From positions 47,031 to 111,030 of the forward strand of contig NZ_JBAMDD010000014.1 in the NCBI RefSeq assembly GCF_036961565.1: a DNA stretch of 64,000 nt, read 5' to 3'. Shown here piece after piece: positions 35,291 through 43,126 of the stretch. The translations under genes and the position numbers were made by a program. How positions within the stretch are numbered: position 1 is the first letter of the stretch; the number at the start of each line of letters is the position of its first letter. Origin of the DNA: Chitinimonas sp036961565 (GTDB lineage: Bacteria > Pseudomonadota > Gammaproteobacteria > Burkholderiales > Chitinimonadaceae). The notes beneath the pieces are model-generated. The model saw only the letters and a list, made by a program, of their open reading frames with translations. It searched no databases and was not told where the DNA came from.

Positions 35291-35713
35291 TCAGCGCCCG
35301 ACGATGGCGGCCGTGGCGATCAGCTCTTCCAGCAGGGCCAGCGAAACCTTGCCGCTGACGCTGAAGGGGTCGAGGCTGGGCTTCTCGGAGTACTTGAGCA
35401 GGGTGCAAGGGTTGACCTTGGCGAGGTTGACTTGGCCCATGGTCCAGCCCGAAAAACGGCGTTCGGTGATTTCTTCGAAATCCAGCAGAACCACGTCATG
35501 ATGCCGCTTGTCCCTGATGATGGCGTTGTAGAGATCGGAGACCGGCTGGCGGCCACCCTCCAGCACCTGCATGAAAATGTCACCGCTAAAGCAGAGTATG
35601 CCGGTCACGCCACTGTCGTTATTGTGGGTGCGTGATTTGGCCAATATGGATTCAGTCATCTCCGGCGTAAGCGGTTGGGAAGCACGGCTGGCGTAGAGCA
35701 GGCGGACGAGCAT
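35291..35713 (-). CDS. BLUF-domain blue-light sensor
   Basis: A 140-residue protein consisting of a single BLUF domain that binds FAD. The photoactive residues align with a constant offset of 14 to AppA: Tyr7 (LLYASR), Asn31, Gln49 (FMQVLEGG) and Trp90 (FSGW). No output domain is present, so signalling must be through a partner. The start ATG 35713 is 10 bases after the folE stop, so the two genes are very probably co-transcribed. A C-terminal helical cap (about 100-140) is present. Confidence 0.92.
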   Translation of the reverse strand: MLVRLLYASRASQPLTPEMTESILAKSRTHNNDSGVTGILCFSGDIFMQVLEGGRQPVSDLYNAIIRDKRHHDVVLLDFEEITERRFSGWTMGQVNLAKVNPCTLLKYSEKPSLDPFSVSGKVSLALLEELIATAAIVGR

Positions 35714-35723
35714 GGTGGTTACC

Positions 35724-36443
35724 TCAGGGACGCTTGTTATTGAGCAGGGCCAGGAATTCGCGGCGCAGGTTGGGGTCCTTGAGGAAGGAGCCACGCATTA
35801 CGCTGTTGATCATCTTGGAATCCATGTCCTTCACGCCGCGCCAAGTCATGCAGAAGTGGTCGGCTTCCATCACGATGGCGAGGCCATCCGGGTTCATCTT
35901 GTCCTGTAGCAGGTCGGCCACCTGGGTGACCGCTTCTTCCTGTATCTGCGGCCGGGTCATGATCCACTCCGCCAGCCGGGCGTATTTGGACAGGCCGATC
36001 AGGTTGGAATGCTGGTTGGGCATCACCCCTATCCACAGCTTGCCGATGATGGGGCAGAAATGGTGGGAGCAGGCGCTGCGTACGGTGATCGGTCCAACAA
36101 TCATCAGCTCGTTCAGGTGCTCCACATTGGGGAATTCGGTCACCGGTGGCTGCGCCACGTAACGTCCCTTGAAGACCTCGTTCAGGTACATCTTGGCGAC
36201 CCGGCGGGCGGTGTCCTGGGTGTTGTGGTCGCTCTCGGTGTCGATCACCAGGCTCTCCAGCACCCCCTTCATCTTGCCGGCCACTTCGTCCAGCAGGGCT
36301 TCCAGTTCGCCAGGCTCGATATAGGCGGCGATATTGTCATTGGCGTGAAAACGCTGCTGCGCATTGCGCAGGCGCTCGCGTATGCGGCTGGAGACAGGGG
36401 TGTATTCGGTGAAGACCGGAGTCTTGGGGGCGTCTTTGCTCAC
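35724..36443 (-). CDS. folE: GTP cyclohydrolase I
   Basis: Converts GTP to 7,8-dihydroneopterin triphosphate, the first step of folate and pterin synthesis. The 239-residue product has an extended N-terminus (about 40 residues) and the zinc ligands Cys125, His128 (CSHHFCPI) and Cys198 (DHFCMTWRG). LIGLSKYARLAEW and a QEEAVTQVADLL block are diagnostic. It is followed by the BLUF sensor gene, suggesting a light- or pterin-linked role distinct from a housekeeping folate copy; that is inference. Confidence 0.94.
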   Translation of the reverse strand: MSKDAPKTPVFTEYTPVSSRIRERLRNAQQRFHANDNIAAYIEPGELEALLDEVAGKMKGVLESLVIDTESDHNTQDTARRVAKMYLNEVFKGRYVAQPPVTEFPNVEHLNELMIVGPITVRSACSHHFCPIIGKLWIGVMPNQHSNLIGLSKYARLAEWIMTRPQIQEEAVTQVADLLQDKMNPDGLAIVMEADHFCMTWRGVKDMDSKMINSVMRGSFLKDPNLRREFLALLNNKRP

Positions 36444-36502
36444 GCGGTTTTCCTCTTGGTTTGCCTGCTGTACTTGGGTGGCGCTAGGCGAATCTGCTCT
36501 TG

Positions 36503-36614
36503 TTTAGTGCCACTAGCAAAACCCTGTTGGCGTTGTTGTGCGAGCTTGCCGTAACCAAGTACGGTCATCGCTCACACGCCTAGCCATTGCCGCTATGCTG
36601 GTTTTAGTTAGTGA
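36503..36614 (+). repeat. ~110-bp imperfect palindromic repeat, copy A
   Basis: Starts TTTAGTGCCACTAGC, ends GGTTTTAGTTAGTGAC, so the two ends are inverted (CACTAGCAAAACC against GGTTTTAGTTAGTG). The interior also pairs: GGCG...GTGCGAGC with GCTCACACGCC, and CCGTA with TACGG. It lies between folE and yceH. Copies at 38541-38640 and 40606-40716 and a half copy at 30754-30790 share the organisation. Confidence 0.7.
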
Positions 36615-36645
36615 CTACTATTGTACTATACAAACAAGGGTCTAA

Positions 36646-37290
36646 TCAGTTGCCCAGCGCTGCATGCAGTTGCGCAAGTGTTGTACGCAACTGGGCGACC
36701 TCGTCTTCCAGCCGGCTGACGCGGGCTTCCAAGCCATTGCTGCTTGCAGTATTGCCGCTGGCAATAGGGGCTGCCAACTGCTCTGCACCGGGCTGGCCCG
36801 ATAGCAGGTGGGCCCAGCGGTTTTCGCGGGCACCCGGCTGACGGGGGAGCTCGGTGACCAAGGGGCCTTCGGCACGTTCGGCCAGCTCCTGCAGAAAGGC
36901 CTCTACCGTGCCGATATCGGCAAACTTGTGCAGGCGCTCGCAATTGATGCGCAACTCACCAGCGGTTTGTGGCCCCCGCAGCATCAGTATCGCCAGCAGG
37001 GCTGCCGCCTGGGTGGGCACGCCTATTCCCCGCTCGAAGTTGTGCGCGTAGCGGGTGACGCGGCCGCCGCTGCTTTCCATCACCAGGCTCTGCCGCTTGA
37101 GATTGACGATGGCTTCGGCCACATCGGCCTCGCTGGCGTCCAGTACCGGATCACGGCTGGTCTTCTGGTTGCATCCTGCGGTGAGTGCGTTCAGCGAAAG
37201 CGGATAGGTATCGGGCACGGTACGCTGTTTTTCCACCAGCACACCCAGCACGCGGGTTTCCAGTAGCGACAGTTCGGTCAGGGCAGGCAT
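36646..37290 (-). CDS. YceH family protein (DUF480)
   Basis: A 214-residue winged-helix-type protein of the DUF480 family, function unknown though linked to virulence and membrane biology in some bacteria. Blocks LSLLETRVLGVLVEKQRTVP, TYPLSLNALTAGCNQKTSRDP and RGPQTAGELR are characteristic. The chosen start ATG 37290 gives the family N-terminus; the frame is open 65 codons further. The C-terminal 35 residues look like a coiled coil (LEARVSRLEDEVAQL). Confidence 0.85.
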   Translation of the reverse strand: MPALTELSLLETRVLGVLVEKQRTVPDTYPLSLNALTAGCNQKTSRDPVLDASEADVAEAIVNLKRQSLVMESSGGRVTRYAHNFERGIGVPTQAAALLAILMLRGPQTAGELRINCERLHKFADIGTVEAFLQELAERAEGPLVTELPRQPGARENRWAHLLSGQPGAEQLAAPIASGNTASSNGLEARVSRLEDEVAQLRTTLAQLHAALGN

Positions 37291-37450
37291 GGGGCATCCA
37301 GTAAAGGCAGAGCCCATCATTATGCCAAGCTGGCGCAGCAATATCAGCGCTCGTTTGGCAGATTGCGGCTTTCCGCCGAACGGCCATGCAAACCATGCCG
37401 GCGTGAGCCATGTTGATAGAAAACACCTCGCCCTTTCTGAGGACACGGCC

Positions 37451-37816
37451 ATGGCCACTACCACTTGCGATGCAGAAGAGAGCACTTCGCTGAGCGCCTT
37501 GCTCTATCTCTACTTCTGGCCCTTCTGGATGTTCAAGGATGTCAGCAAGGGCAACCTGCTGGAGCAGGCTGCGGCCTATCGCTATAACCGCGAGCACCGG
37601 GTGTACCTGCCGGCCTATATCATCAAGTGGTCGGTGATCTTTTTCCTGTTGCTGGGCGGCATCTTCCTGATCGAGCAACTGGGCCATACCGGTGTGATGC
37701 TACCGCTGGCATCCAGCCTGCTGGCGGGGCTCACCGGCATGGTAGCCAGTGGTGCGCTGGTGGTGACCATGCAGATTACCGTCGCCTACCTGTTTCTCTG
37801 CCATTGGCGCTACTAG
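37451..37816 (+). CDS. Hypothetical membrane protein, 121 residues
   Basis: Three or four hydrophobic segments are visible (about 15-30, 53-75, 80-120) around a basic loop (AAAYRYNREHRVYLP). TGAGGA precedes ATG 37451. No family recognised; the double aromatic YLYFWPFWMFKD at the N-terminus is the most distinctive feature. It is divergent from yceH, 160 bases away. Confidence 0.65.
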   Translation: MATTTCDAEESTSLSALLYLYFWPFWMFKDVSKGNLLEQAAAYRYNREHRVYLPAYIIKWSVIFFLLLGGIFLIEQLGHTGVMLPLASSLLAGLTGMVASGALVVTMQITVAYLFLCHWRY

Positions 37817-38353
37817 GCGCGCATTGTGCGTTGGGGGGATTACGGGCCGCTTGGTAGGGGTTTGTTGGTGGTCCTAGCTCGCATGTTCTGTCCCGTCGCC
37901 GTATAGGCCACTTCGGCGTTTGCGTGCAGATCGGAAGCCAGCTTGTCGCCGCCCTCAAAGCTGACCTCGATTTGGCAGCGGCCAAGCGCTGGAAACGGGC
38001 TAACAATTGAGGTGCAATCTGGCATCGGCGGAGTAACGTAGAGCATGGCGTGGAAATGTTATTCTGCATGCCTTTTGGCCTCCGCCGACTCCTACCCCCC
38101 GTGAATTATTCGGGCTAGTGTGCTGCTGGGCGACCGGCACCATGTTCTCAGCGCGTGCAGGGATGAACCGGAGGGCAGGTTGCCCATGCAGTAAGTGTTG
38201 GTGTGTTCCCCGTGCATGCAAGAGAACCGACCAGCCAAGAGAACAACGTGCTTGCCAAACTGTGCGGCACTATTGCGCTGGTGCTGCGGGTTCTGATGCT
38301 AGGCAACGATGGCGAGTGTAATTGAGGGGGCTGAGAGAGGTGCTGCCGAGACT
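37817..38353. other. 537-bp intergenic region with a doubtful ORF
   Basis: No secure gene. A minus-strand frame at 37840-38046 (68 residues, containing EVSFEGGDKLASDLHANAE) reads somewhat like coding sequence but has no ribosome-binding site and no family I know; it may be a remnant. The right part approaches the 3' end of tRNA-Arg and would hold its terminator, which I cannot identify. Confidence 0.4.
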
Positions 38354-38429
38354 GGCGCTCTCGACAGGAATCGAACCTGTAACTGCCCCTTAGGAGGGGG
38401 CCGTTATATCCATTTAACTACAAGAGCGC
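38354..38429 (-). tRNA. tRNA-Arg (anticodon CCU)
   Basis: A complete cloverleaf on the minus strand: acceptor GCGCTCT/AGAGCGC, anticodon stem GCCCC/GGGGC with loop CTCCTAA giving anticodon CCU, and a T arm ending in the conserved GGTTCGATTCC. The 3' CCA is not encoded. D-arm bases TAGTTAAATGGATATAAC match argW-type tRNAs. Such genes are common integration sites but no integrase is nearby. Confidence 0.95.
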
Positions 38430-38540
38430 GCGGGCGGCATTCTAGCGGAAAGTGCGGTCAGGTGCAGCTAGCATGTGCGAGGCGGGCTGTGGGCGGCAGC
38501 ATTAGGGTTCTGCGGCATCGCGATGGCAGCCAGGCGCCGG

Positions 38541-38640
38541 CAATAAATCCCCTCTGGCGTTGTTGTGCGAGCTTGCCGTATCCGTGTACTGCACTTCTGT
38601 GCGCGCTTGCTTTCACGCGCTTAGCAGAATCGCTAGGCAG
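38541..38640 (+). repeat. ~110-bp imperfect palindromic repeat, copy B
   Basis: Shares CTCTGGCGTTGTTGTGCGAG, GCTTGCCGTA and GTGTACT with copy A and ends CGCTTAGCAGAATCGCTAGG, matching the right half of copy A. It lies between the two tRNA genes. Confidence 0.65.
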
Positions 38641-38756
38641 AGGTGTGTGAGCGACGCTTAGCAAGCTCGGCGTCCTGCGGCCAAGCAGGGTAAGCGGGGC
38701 GCAGCATGGTCATCTGCGAAGCAGCGCTCTGTGTGCGGCGCGAACATACCAAGCAA

Positions 38757-38787
38757 AAGGCCCAGCATGTAGAACATGCTGGGCCTT
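38757..38787 (-). terminator. Terminator of tRNA-Ser
   Basis: A perfect 14-bp stem AAGGCCCAGCATGT/ACATGCTGGGCCTT with an AGA loop just past the tRNA 3' end, followed on the minus strand by TTTTGCTTG. Confidence 0.85.
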
Positions 38788-38795
38788 GCTGTACT

Positions 38796-38885
38796 TGGCG
38801 GAGAGGGTGGGATTCGAACCCACGGATACGTTGCCGCATCGCCTGATTTCGAGTCAGGTACATTCGACCACTCTGCCACCTCTCC
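38796..38885 (-). tRNA. tRNA-Ser (anticodon CGA)
   Basis: Minus strand: acceptor GGAGAGG/CCTCTCC, discriminator G and encoded CCA, anticodon stem CCTGA/TCAGG with loop CTCGAAA giving anticodon CGA, a long variable arm (GATGCGGCAAC...) and T arm GGTTCGAATCC. A terminator follows. Length 90 including CCA is normal for serine tRNAs. Confidence 0.96.
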
Positions 38886-38984
38886 GGCTCGAAGGCGCGC
38901 ATTGTGTCTATTCGCTGGCGGCTTGTCAACCCATATGTTTTTTGCCTGGTCGTGGCACAATCGCGGAATGGACAAGGGGATGAC

Positions 38985-40418
38985 ATGCGCATGCTGCGCC
39001 AACTGTGGTGGATAGCACTGGGCTTGCTGGTGGGGTGTACCCCTGCGCCGGTCGAGACCGAGATCAAGCCTGTGGCGCCTTTGAGCGAGACGGGCGAGAT
39101 GGTGGTGCTGATACGTAACGGTGCGACCAGCTTTTATGTGGATGCCGAGGGCAAGTATGCCGGGTTGGATTACGACCTGGTGAAGGGCTTGGCGGATGAG
39201 CTGGGGGTGAAGGTGAAGTTCGTGGTGTCGCCCCGGGTGGCCGAGATGCCCATGCGGGTGGCGGCGCACGAGGCGCACCTTGGGGTGGGGATGGCGCGGC
39301 ATCAGGCGGAGGGGGTGCGGTTTGGCCCGGCCTATTTTGGCCACCGGCCGGTGTTGGTGTATCGCACCGAGGATCGCAAGCCTCGTGGTCTGGGTGATCT
39401 GGGCAAGGGTATTTTGATGGTGGCCAGCCTGTTTGCACCCACCATGCGGGAGCTGCAGCTCAAGTATCCGCAACTGGCCTGGAACGAGGCGCAGTATCAG
39501 GACACGGAGGAGTTGATCGACAAGGTGGAGAACGGCCTGATCGATTACGCTATCGTGGATGGCAAGGGGGCGGAGGTGGCGCAGAACTTCCACCCTGGGG
39601 TGGGGGTGGCGTTCGAGGTAGGTGATGCCTTGCCAGTGGCTTGGGCTTGGCCTGCGGATGCGCCGGCACCCTTTGTGGATCGCTTGAAGGTGTATTTTGC
39701 CAGGATACAGAAGGATGGCACGCTGGCGCGCCTGATAGACCGCTATTACGGCCATGCGAACCGTTTGCAGCCAATTGATGCGACCACCTTTCTGAGCCGG
39801 CGCAATACCGTGCTGCCCAAGTTCCGCCCTCTGTTTATCGAGGCGGAGGCGCGCTACGGGCTGGATTGGCGGATGCTGGCGGCACTGAGCTATCAGGAAT
39901 CGCACTGGGACCCGTTTGCCACCAGTGCCTATGGCGTGCGGGGCATGATGATGCTGACCACGGATACGGCTGACCGGCTGGGGGTGGAAAACCGGCTGGA
40001 TGCCAAGCAGAGCATCATGGGGGGGGCCAAGTACATCAATATGCTGCGCGAGCGCTTGTCGCCACGGATACCGGAACCCGACCGGGCCTGGCTGGCGCTG
40101 GCCAGCTACAACATTGGGGTGGCGCACCTGGAGGATGCCCGGGTGCTGGCACAGCGCCTGGGCAAGAACCCGAACAGCTGGACGGACCTGAAGACGGTGA
40201 TACCGCTGCTGCGCAACTATGAGTATTTCAGCACGCTGAAGTATGGCTTTGCCCGAGGTGGTGAAACCGTCATCTTCGTTGAGAACGTGCGCAGCTATTA
40301 CGACATCTTGGTGCGCTTTGAGAAACCGGTACAGACGATGTTTCCGCCGTTTGATGAACAGGTTACGGTGGCCAACCCGGAAGGGGTGCGGCTGGGGATA
40401 GATGCGGCGGCGAAATAA
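38985..40418 (+). CDS. mltF: Membrane-bound lytic murein transglycosylase F
   Basis: Cleaves peptidoglycan glycan strands. The 477-residue lipoprotein has a lipobox LLVGC (Cys18), an N-terminal solute-binding-like domain (about 40-265) and a C-terminal lysozyme-like domain with ALSYQESHWDP (catalytic Glu) and a GVRGMMMLT block with late ALASYNIGVAHLEDAR. The start at ATG 38985 has AAGGGG seven bases upstream; the frame is open further upstream into tRNA-Ser. The domain order is diagnostic of MltF. Confidence 0.95.
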   Translation: MRMLRQLWWIALGLLVGCTPAPVETEIKPVAPLSETGEMVVLIRNGATSFYVDAEGKYAGLDYDLVKGLADELGVKVKFVVSPRVAEMPMRVAAHEAHLGVGMARHQAEGVRFGPAYFGHRPVLVYRTEDRKPRGLGDLGKGILMVASLFAPTMRELQLKYPQLAWNEAQYQDTEELIDKVENGLIDYAIVDGKGAEVAQNFHPGVGVAFEVGDALPVAWAWPADAPAPFVDRLKVYFARIQKDGTLARLIDRYYGHANRLQPIDATTFLSRRNTVLPKFRPLFIEAEARYGLDWRMLAALSYQESHWDPFATSAYGVRGMMMLTTDTADRLGVENRLDAKQSIMGGAKYINMLRERLSPRIPEPDRAWLALASYNIGVAHLEDARVLAQRLGKNPNSWTDLKTVIPLLRNYEYFSTLKYGFARGGETVIFVENVRSYYDILVRFEKPVQTMFPPFDEQVTVANPEGVRLGIDAAAK

Positions 40419-40534
40419 CCGGGCTGCGTTTTGTGGTGACGTGGTGTGGCATGACAGGGGCTGGCCGTATGGCTGGCCCTTGGTGTTTTGACGGGACGAT
40501 ATGTTGCTGGGTGGGTTTGCAGGATGCCCTGCCA

Positions 40535-40554
40535 AATACGCAATTTTGCGTATT
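40535..40554. repeat. Perfect palindrome AATACGCAA/TTGCGTATT
   Basis: Nine-base arms separated by TT, about 315 bases before the PI-PLC/lectin gene. A regulator operator or small cruciform is possible; it has no T tract. Confidence 0.55.
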
Positions 40555-40605
40555 CAGCCTATGGTTGCCGATCCTTATAGTGGTGGCTGCACGAATCATT
40601 CATTT

Positions 40606-40716
40606 TTAGCGCTACTACCAAAGCCCTTCTGGCTGCACGAGCTTGCAATACCTACGTACTGTCTGCTGCGCGCGCCTAGCCAGAACCGCTACGCTGGGTT
40701 TTGTTAGCGGCTCTTA
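40606..40716 (+). repeat. ~110-bp imperfect palindromic repeat, copy C
   Basis: Begins TTAGCGCTACTACC and ends GGGTTTTGTTAGCGGCTCTT, so TAGCGC...and GTTAGCGGC are inverted at the ends. The middle holds CTGGCTGCACGAGCTTGC and TACGTACTG, and the right half GCGCGCCTAGCCAGAACCGC, all aligning with copies A and B. Confidence 0.65.
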
Positions 40717-40868
40717 GGGCGCTGCCAGACACTTTGCTTTTGTTGCAAGACGGTGTTGTGCGCTTATTAGGGAATCGATTGTGCATTTTGATAAACCAGC
40801 GGCCTTGAGGCTGTATTGCCCAAGGGCTTGCCTGGGTTTGTCTTTACTCACAATAGGGAGAAGGAAAT

Positions 40869-42782
40869 ATGAGGAATTGGAAAATCAATACCATGGCATT
40901 GGCCGCTGCCTGTCTGGCACCGCTTGCGGCGCAGGCTGGGGCGGTGGATGACTTTCAGAACAGCTTTGAGGGCAAGGCCTGGAAGCAACAGCGCTTGCTG
41001 GACTTGGATACGCCGCTGTCAGAAAACAGCATGATAGGCACCCACAATAGTTTTAATTCCAGCGTGGATACCACGGCGTACCGCTATCTGGATCCGCAAC
41101 AGTCTTATTCGGTTTACGATCAGTTGCGCCTGGGCGCACGTTATATTGAGCTGGATGTGCACTGGACCACCAAGATGGTCAGTACCACGACCTATCGTGA
41201 TGAACTGTTGCTTTGCCATGGCGAATCGAACCATGCAGGCTGCAGCATGTTTGATAAATATTTGTCGGAAGATTTGCAGGATATTGAGAAGTGGCTCAAG
41301 AGCGACGAGGCAAAAGACCAGGTATTGATACTGTATATAGAGGGGTATTTGAATACGCATCAGGATGAATTGCGCGATATGGTGAAGCACTATATCGGTG
41401 GGTATCTTTACCGGCCCAAGAGCTGCATGAATATTCCGGACGATTTGACCAAGGCGCAGGTGCTGGCGGCGGGTAAGCAGGTGATTGTTTACGACGACCA
41501 GCGCCGCGACTGCGATGACTATGGCTACGATACGTTCGCCTTCAAGGGCCTCGGTGGCATAGGCCGCAGGGCGGAGGACATGACCAAGGCTTCGCTGGCG
41601 GCGGGTAAGCGGGTGTATTACTCGGGCAGCGATATCGCCCGGTATCTGGCCGAGGGCATCAATACAGTGAATCTCGACTACCTTAGCCCCAGCGATGGCC
41701 GTTTACGCGCTGCGGTGTGGAGCTGGGCAGAAGGGGAGCCGAACAATGCCGGCAATAACGAGCATTGCGCCATCAGTGCGGCCAGTGGCCGGTGGAATGA
41801 CTATGTGTGCACCGCGTCGGCGCGGTATGCCTGCCGCGATGACAGCAAGAACTGGAAGATCACCCAGGCCGCTGGTGCCTGGCGCTATGGGCCGGAAACC
41901 TGTGCGCGTGAGTTCGGTGATGGCTTCAAGTTTGGCACACCTGCCAATGCGACAGAGAACAAGTCTTTGAACGCAGCCAAGGGGGCGACGGAAGTCTGGC
42001 TAGGCTACAGCGATCTGGCCAAGGAAGGGCAGTGGAGCCGCGATCTGTATCTGTGGGATGAGCGCCAGCCGGACAATATGGGTGGCACCGAGCACTGTGC
42101 CGCCTCCTGGGGCAGCGGCAGGCTCAATGACGCCAGCTGCGCCGAGAACCAGGCCTTTGCCTGCAAGAACAGCGCGGGTGAATGGTTTGTGACGCAAACG
42201 ACCGGGCCGTGGACGCAAGGGCAGGAGGCTTGCCAGGCGATGAACAGCAGCTATGTGTTTGCTTATCCCGGCAGTTGGCGCGACTACCAGCGCTTGCTGG
42301 CCGCCAAGGCAGCAGCCGGTAGGGGAACCGCATGGGTGGCCTATAACGATGCGCGGGAGGAAGGCAATTGGCGTAGCCGTGGTGGACTGTATGCCAGTGC
42401 GGTGGGCGGCAATGGCGGTGAGTCTTTCGATATGGAGGTGCATGTACCCAAGCAGCTTAACCAGATCTTCATCCGTACCGGCCGCCGGTTGGACCAGATC
42501 AGCGTGGTCTACAACAATGGCGATATGGTGACCTACGGTGGCGATGGCGGCAGCAGCAAGACGCTGTGGCTGGATATCCGTGCAGGCGAGCGCTTGACCC
42601 AGGCTACGTTGTGCTCGGAGGGCAAACATGTGGACTACGTCAAGTTCACCAGCAGCAAGGGCCGCAGCATAGAGGGCGGTGAGCGCAAAGGCAGTTGCCA
42701 GGAAGTACGGGTGGAAGACATTGCGGGCTTCTATGGCCGGTCTGGCAAGTTTGTGGACAGACTGGGCGTGATCTACAAGTAA
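40869..42782 (+). CDS. Secreted PI-PLC-like protein with C-type-lectin and jacalin-like domains
   Basis: A 637-residue predicted exported protein with a signal peptide ending AQA. Residues about 45-275 resemble a phosphatidylinositol-specific phospholipase C X domain with both catalytic histidines, His59 (MIGTHNSFN) and His117 (LLLCHGE), and ARYIELDVHW. From about 280 to 505 the sequence shows C-type-lectin-like segments: WAEGEPNN, EHC, GRWND and C322; then a second with LWDERQPDN, EHC and RLNDASC; then a third, partial one (WTQGQEACQ, WVAYNDA). Residues about 509-637 look like a jacalin-type lectin (GGNGGESFD, GFYGRSGKFVDRLGVIY). GGAG and AAGGAA precede ATG 40869. A secreted lipid- and glycan-directed function is inferred. 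Confidence 0.78.
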   Translation: MRNWKINTMALAAACLAPLAAQAGAVDDFQNSFEGKAWKQQRLLDLDTPLSENSMIGTHNSFNSSVDTTAYRYLDPQQSYSVYDQLRLGARYIELDVHWTTKMVSTTTYRDELLLCHGESNHAGCSMFDKYLSEDLQDIEKWLKSDEAKDQVLILYIEGYLNTHQDELRDMVKHYIGGYLYRPKSCMNIPDDLTKAQVLAAGKQVIVYDDQRRDCDDYGYDTFAFKGLGGIGRRAEDMTKASLAAGKRVYYSGSDIARYLAEGINTVNLDYLSPSDGRLRAAVWSWAEGEPNNAGNNEHCAISAASGRWNDYVCTASARYACRDDSKNWKITQAAGAWRYGPETCAREFGDGFKFGTPANATENKSLNAAKGATEVWLGYSDLAKEGQWSRDLYLWDERQPDNMGGTEHCAASWGSGRLNDASCAENQAFACKNSAGEWFVTQTTGPWTQGQEACQAMNSSYVFAYPGSWRDYQRLLAAKAAAGRGTAWVAYNDAREEGNWRSRGGLYASAVGGNGGESFDMEVHVPKQLNQIFIRTGRRLDQISVVYNNGDMVTYGGDGGSSKTLWLDIRAGERLTQATLCSEGKHVDYVKFTSSKGRSIEGGERKGSCQEVRVEDIAGFYGRSGKFVDRLGVIYK

Positions 42783-43126
42783 GCCTGCGCTGTGATCTGT
42801 GAGGTGGGCGGGAGGCCGTGTGCAGCGGTTTCCCGCCATTTTTTTGGGTGGCGCTGACATGGTTGTCACCTGTGGCCTGCAGCATGCTGTTTTCAGCAGC
42901 TATGATGTGGGTGCTGTCTGACTTTTTGCAGCGTCACGCGTGGGCGCTTCCAGTAACCTCGTTGGTGAAGCATTTCTCCTTGCATATCAAGTTGCATGCT
43001 GCGTCGTAGTTGGCACTTCCGCTGTGCTTGGGTTGGGAACAGAGGCTGCTGGAGAGGGCCTCCTGGCGGTAGCGATGCTGCCGCTGATCTCCGGCCACAC
43101 AGGTGGAAACCGGTTGGAATTTCTCC
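42783..43126. other. Intergenic region after the PI-PLC-like gene
   Basis: Contains the terminator at 42807-42845 and the upstream region of the next binding-protein gene. A plus-strand frame at 42940-43167 overlaps that gene's start and lacks a ribosome-binding site; I see no independent gene. Confidence 0.6.
42807..42845 (+). terminator. Terminator of the PI-PLC-like gene
   Basis: Stem GGCGGGA/TCCCGCC, with inner GCCG/CGGT pairing in the loop, followed by A and eight T (42839-42845 included). It begins 25 bases past the stop codon. Confidence 0.82.

Larger units (their letters stand above)
40419..40868. other. 450-bp intergenic region with palindrome and repeat
   Basis: No gene. It holds the perfect palindrome at 40535-40554 and repeat copy C at 40606-40716, and the promoter and leader of the PI-PLC-like gene. 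The region between the repeat and the gene (40717-40868) is comparatively AT-rich. Confidence 0.6.

Noticed and set aside
38354..38429. tRNA-Arg as a genomic-island attachment site
   Set aside because: No integrase, direct repeat of the tRNA 3' end or phage genes are seen beside it.
38658..40535. 625-residue minus-strand open frame
   Set aside because: Antisense to mltF and the tRNA-Ser gene; no motif, and mltF is firmly identified.
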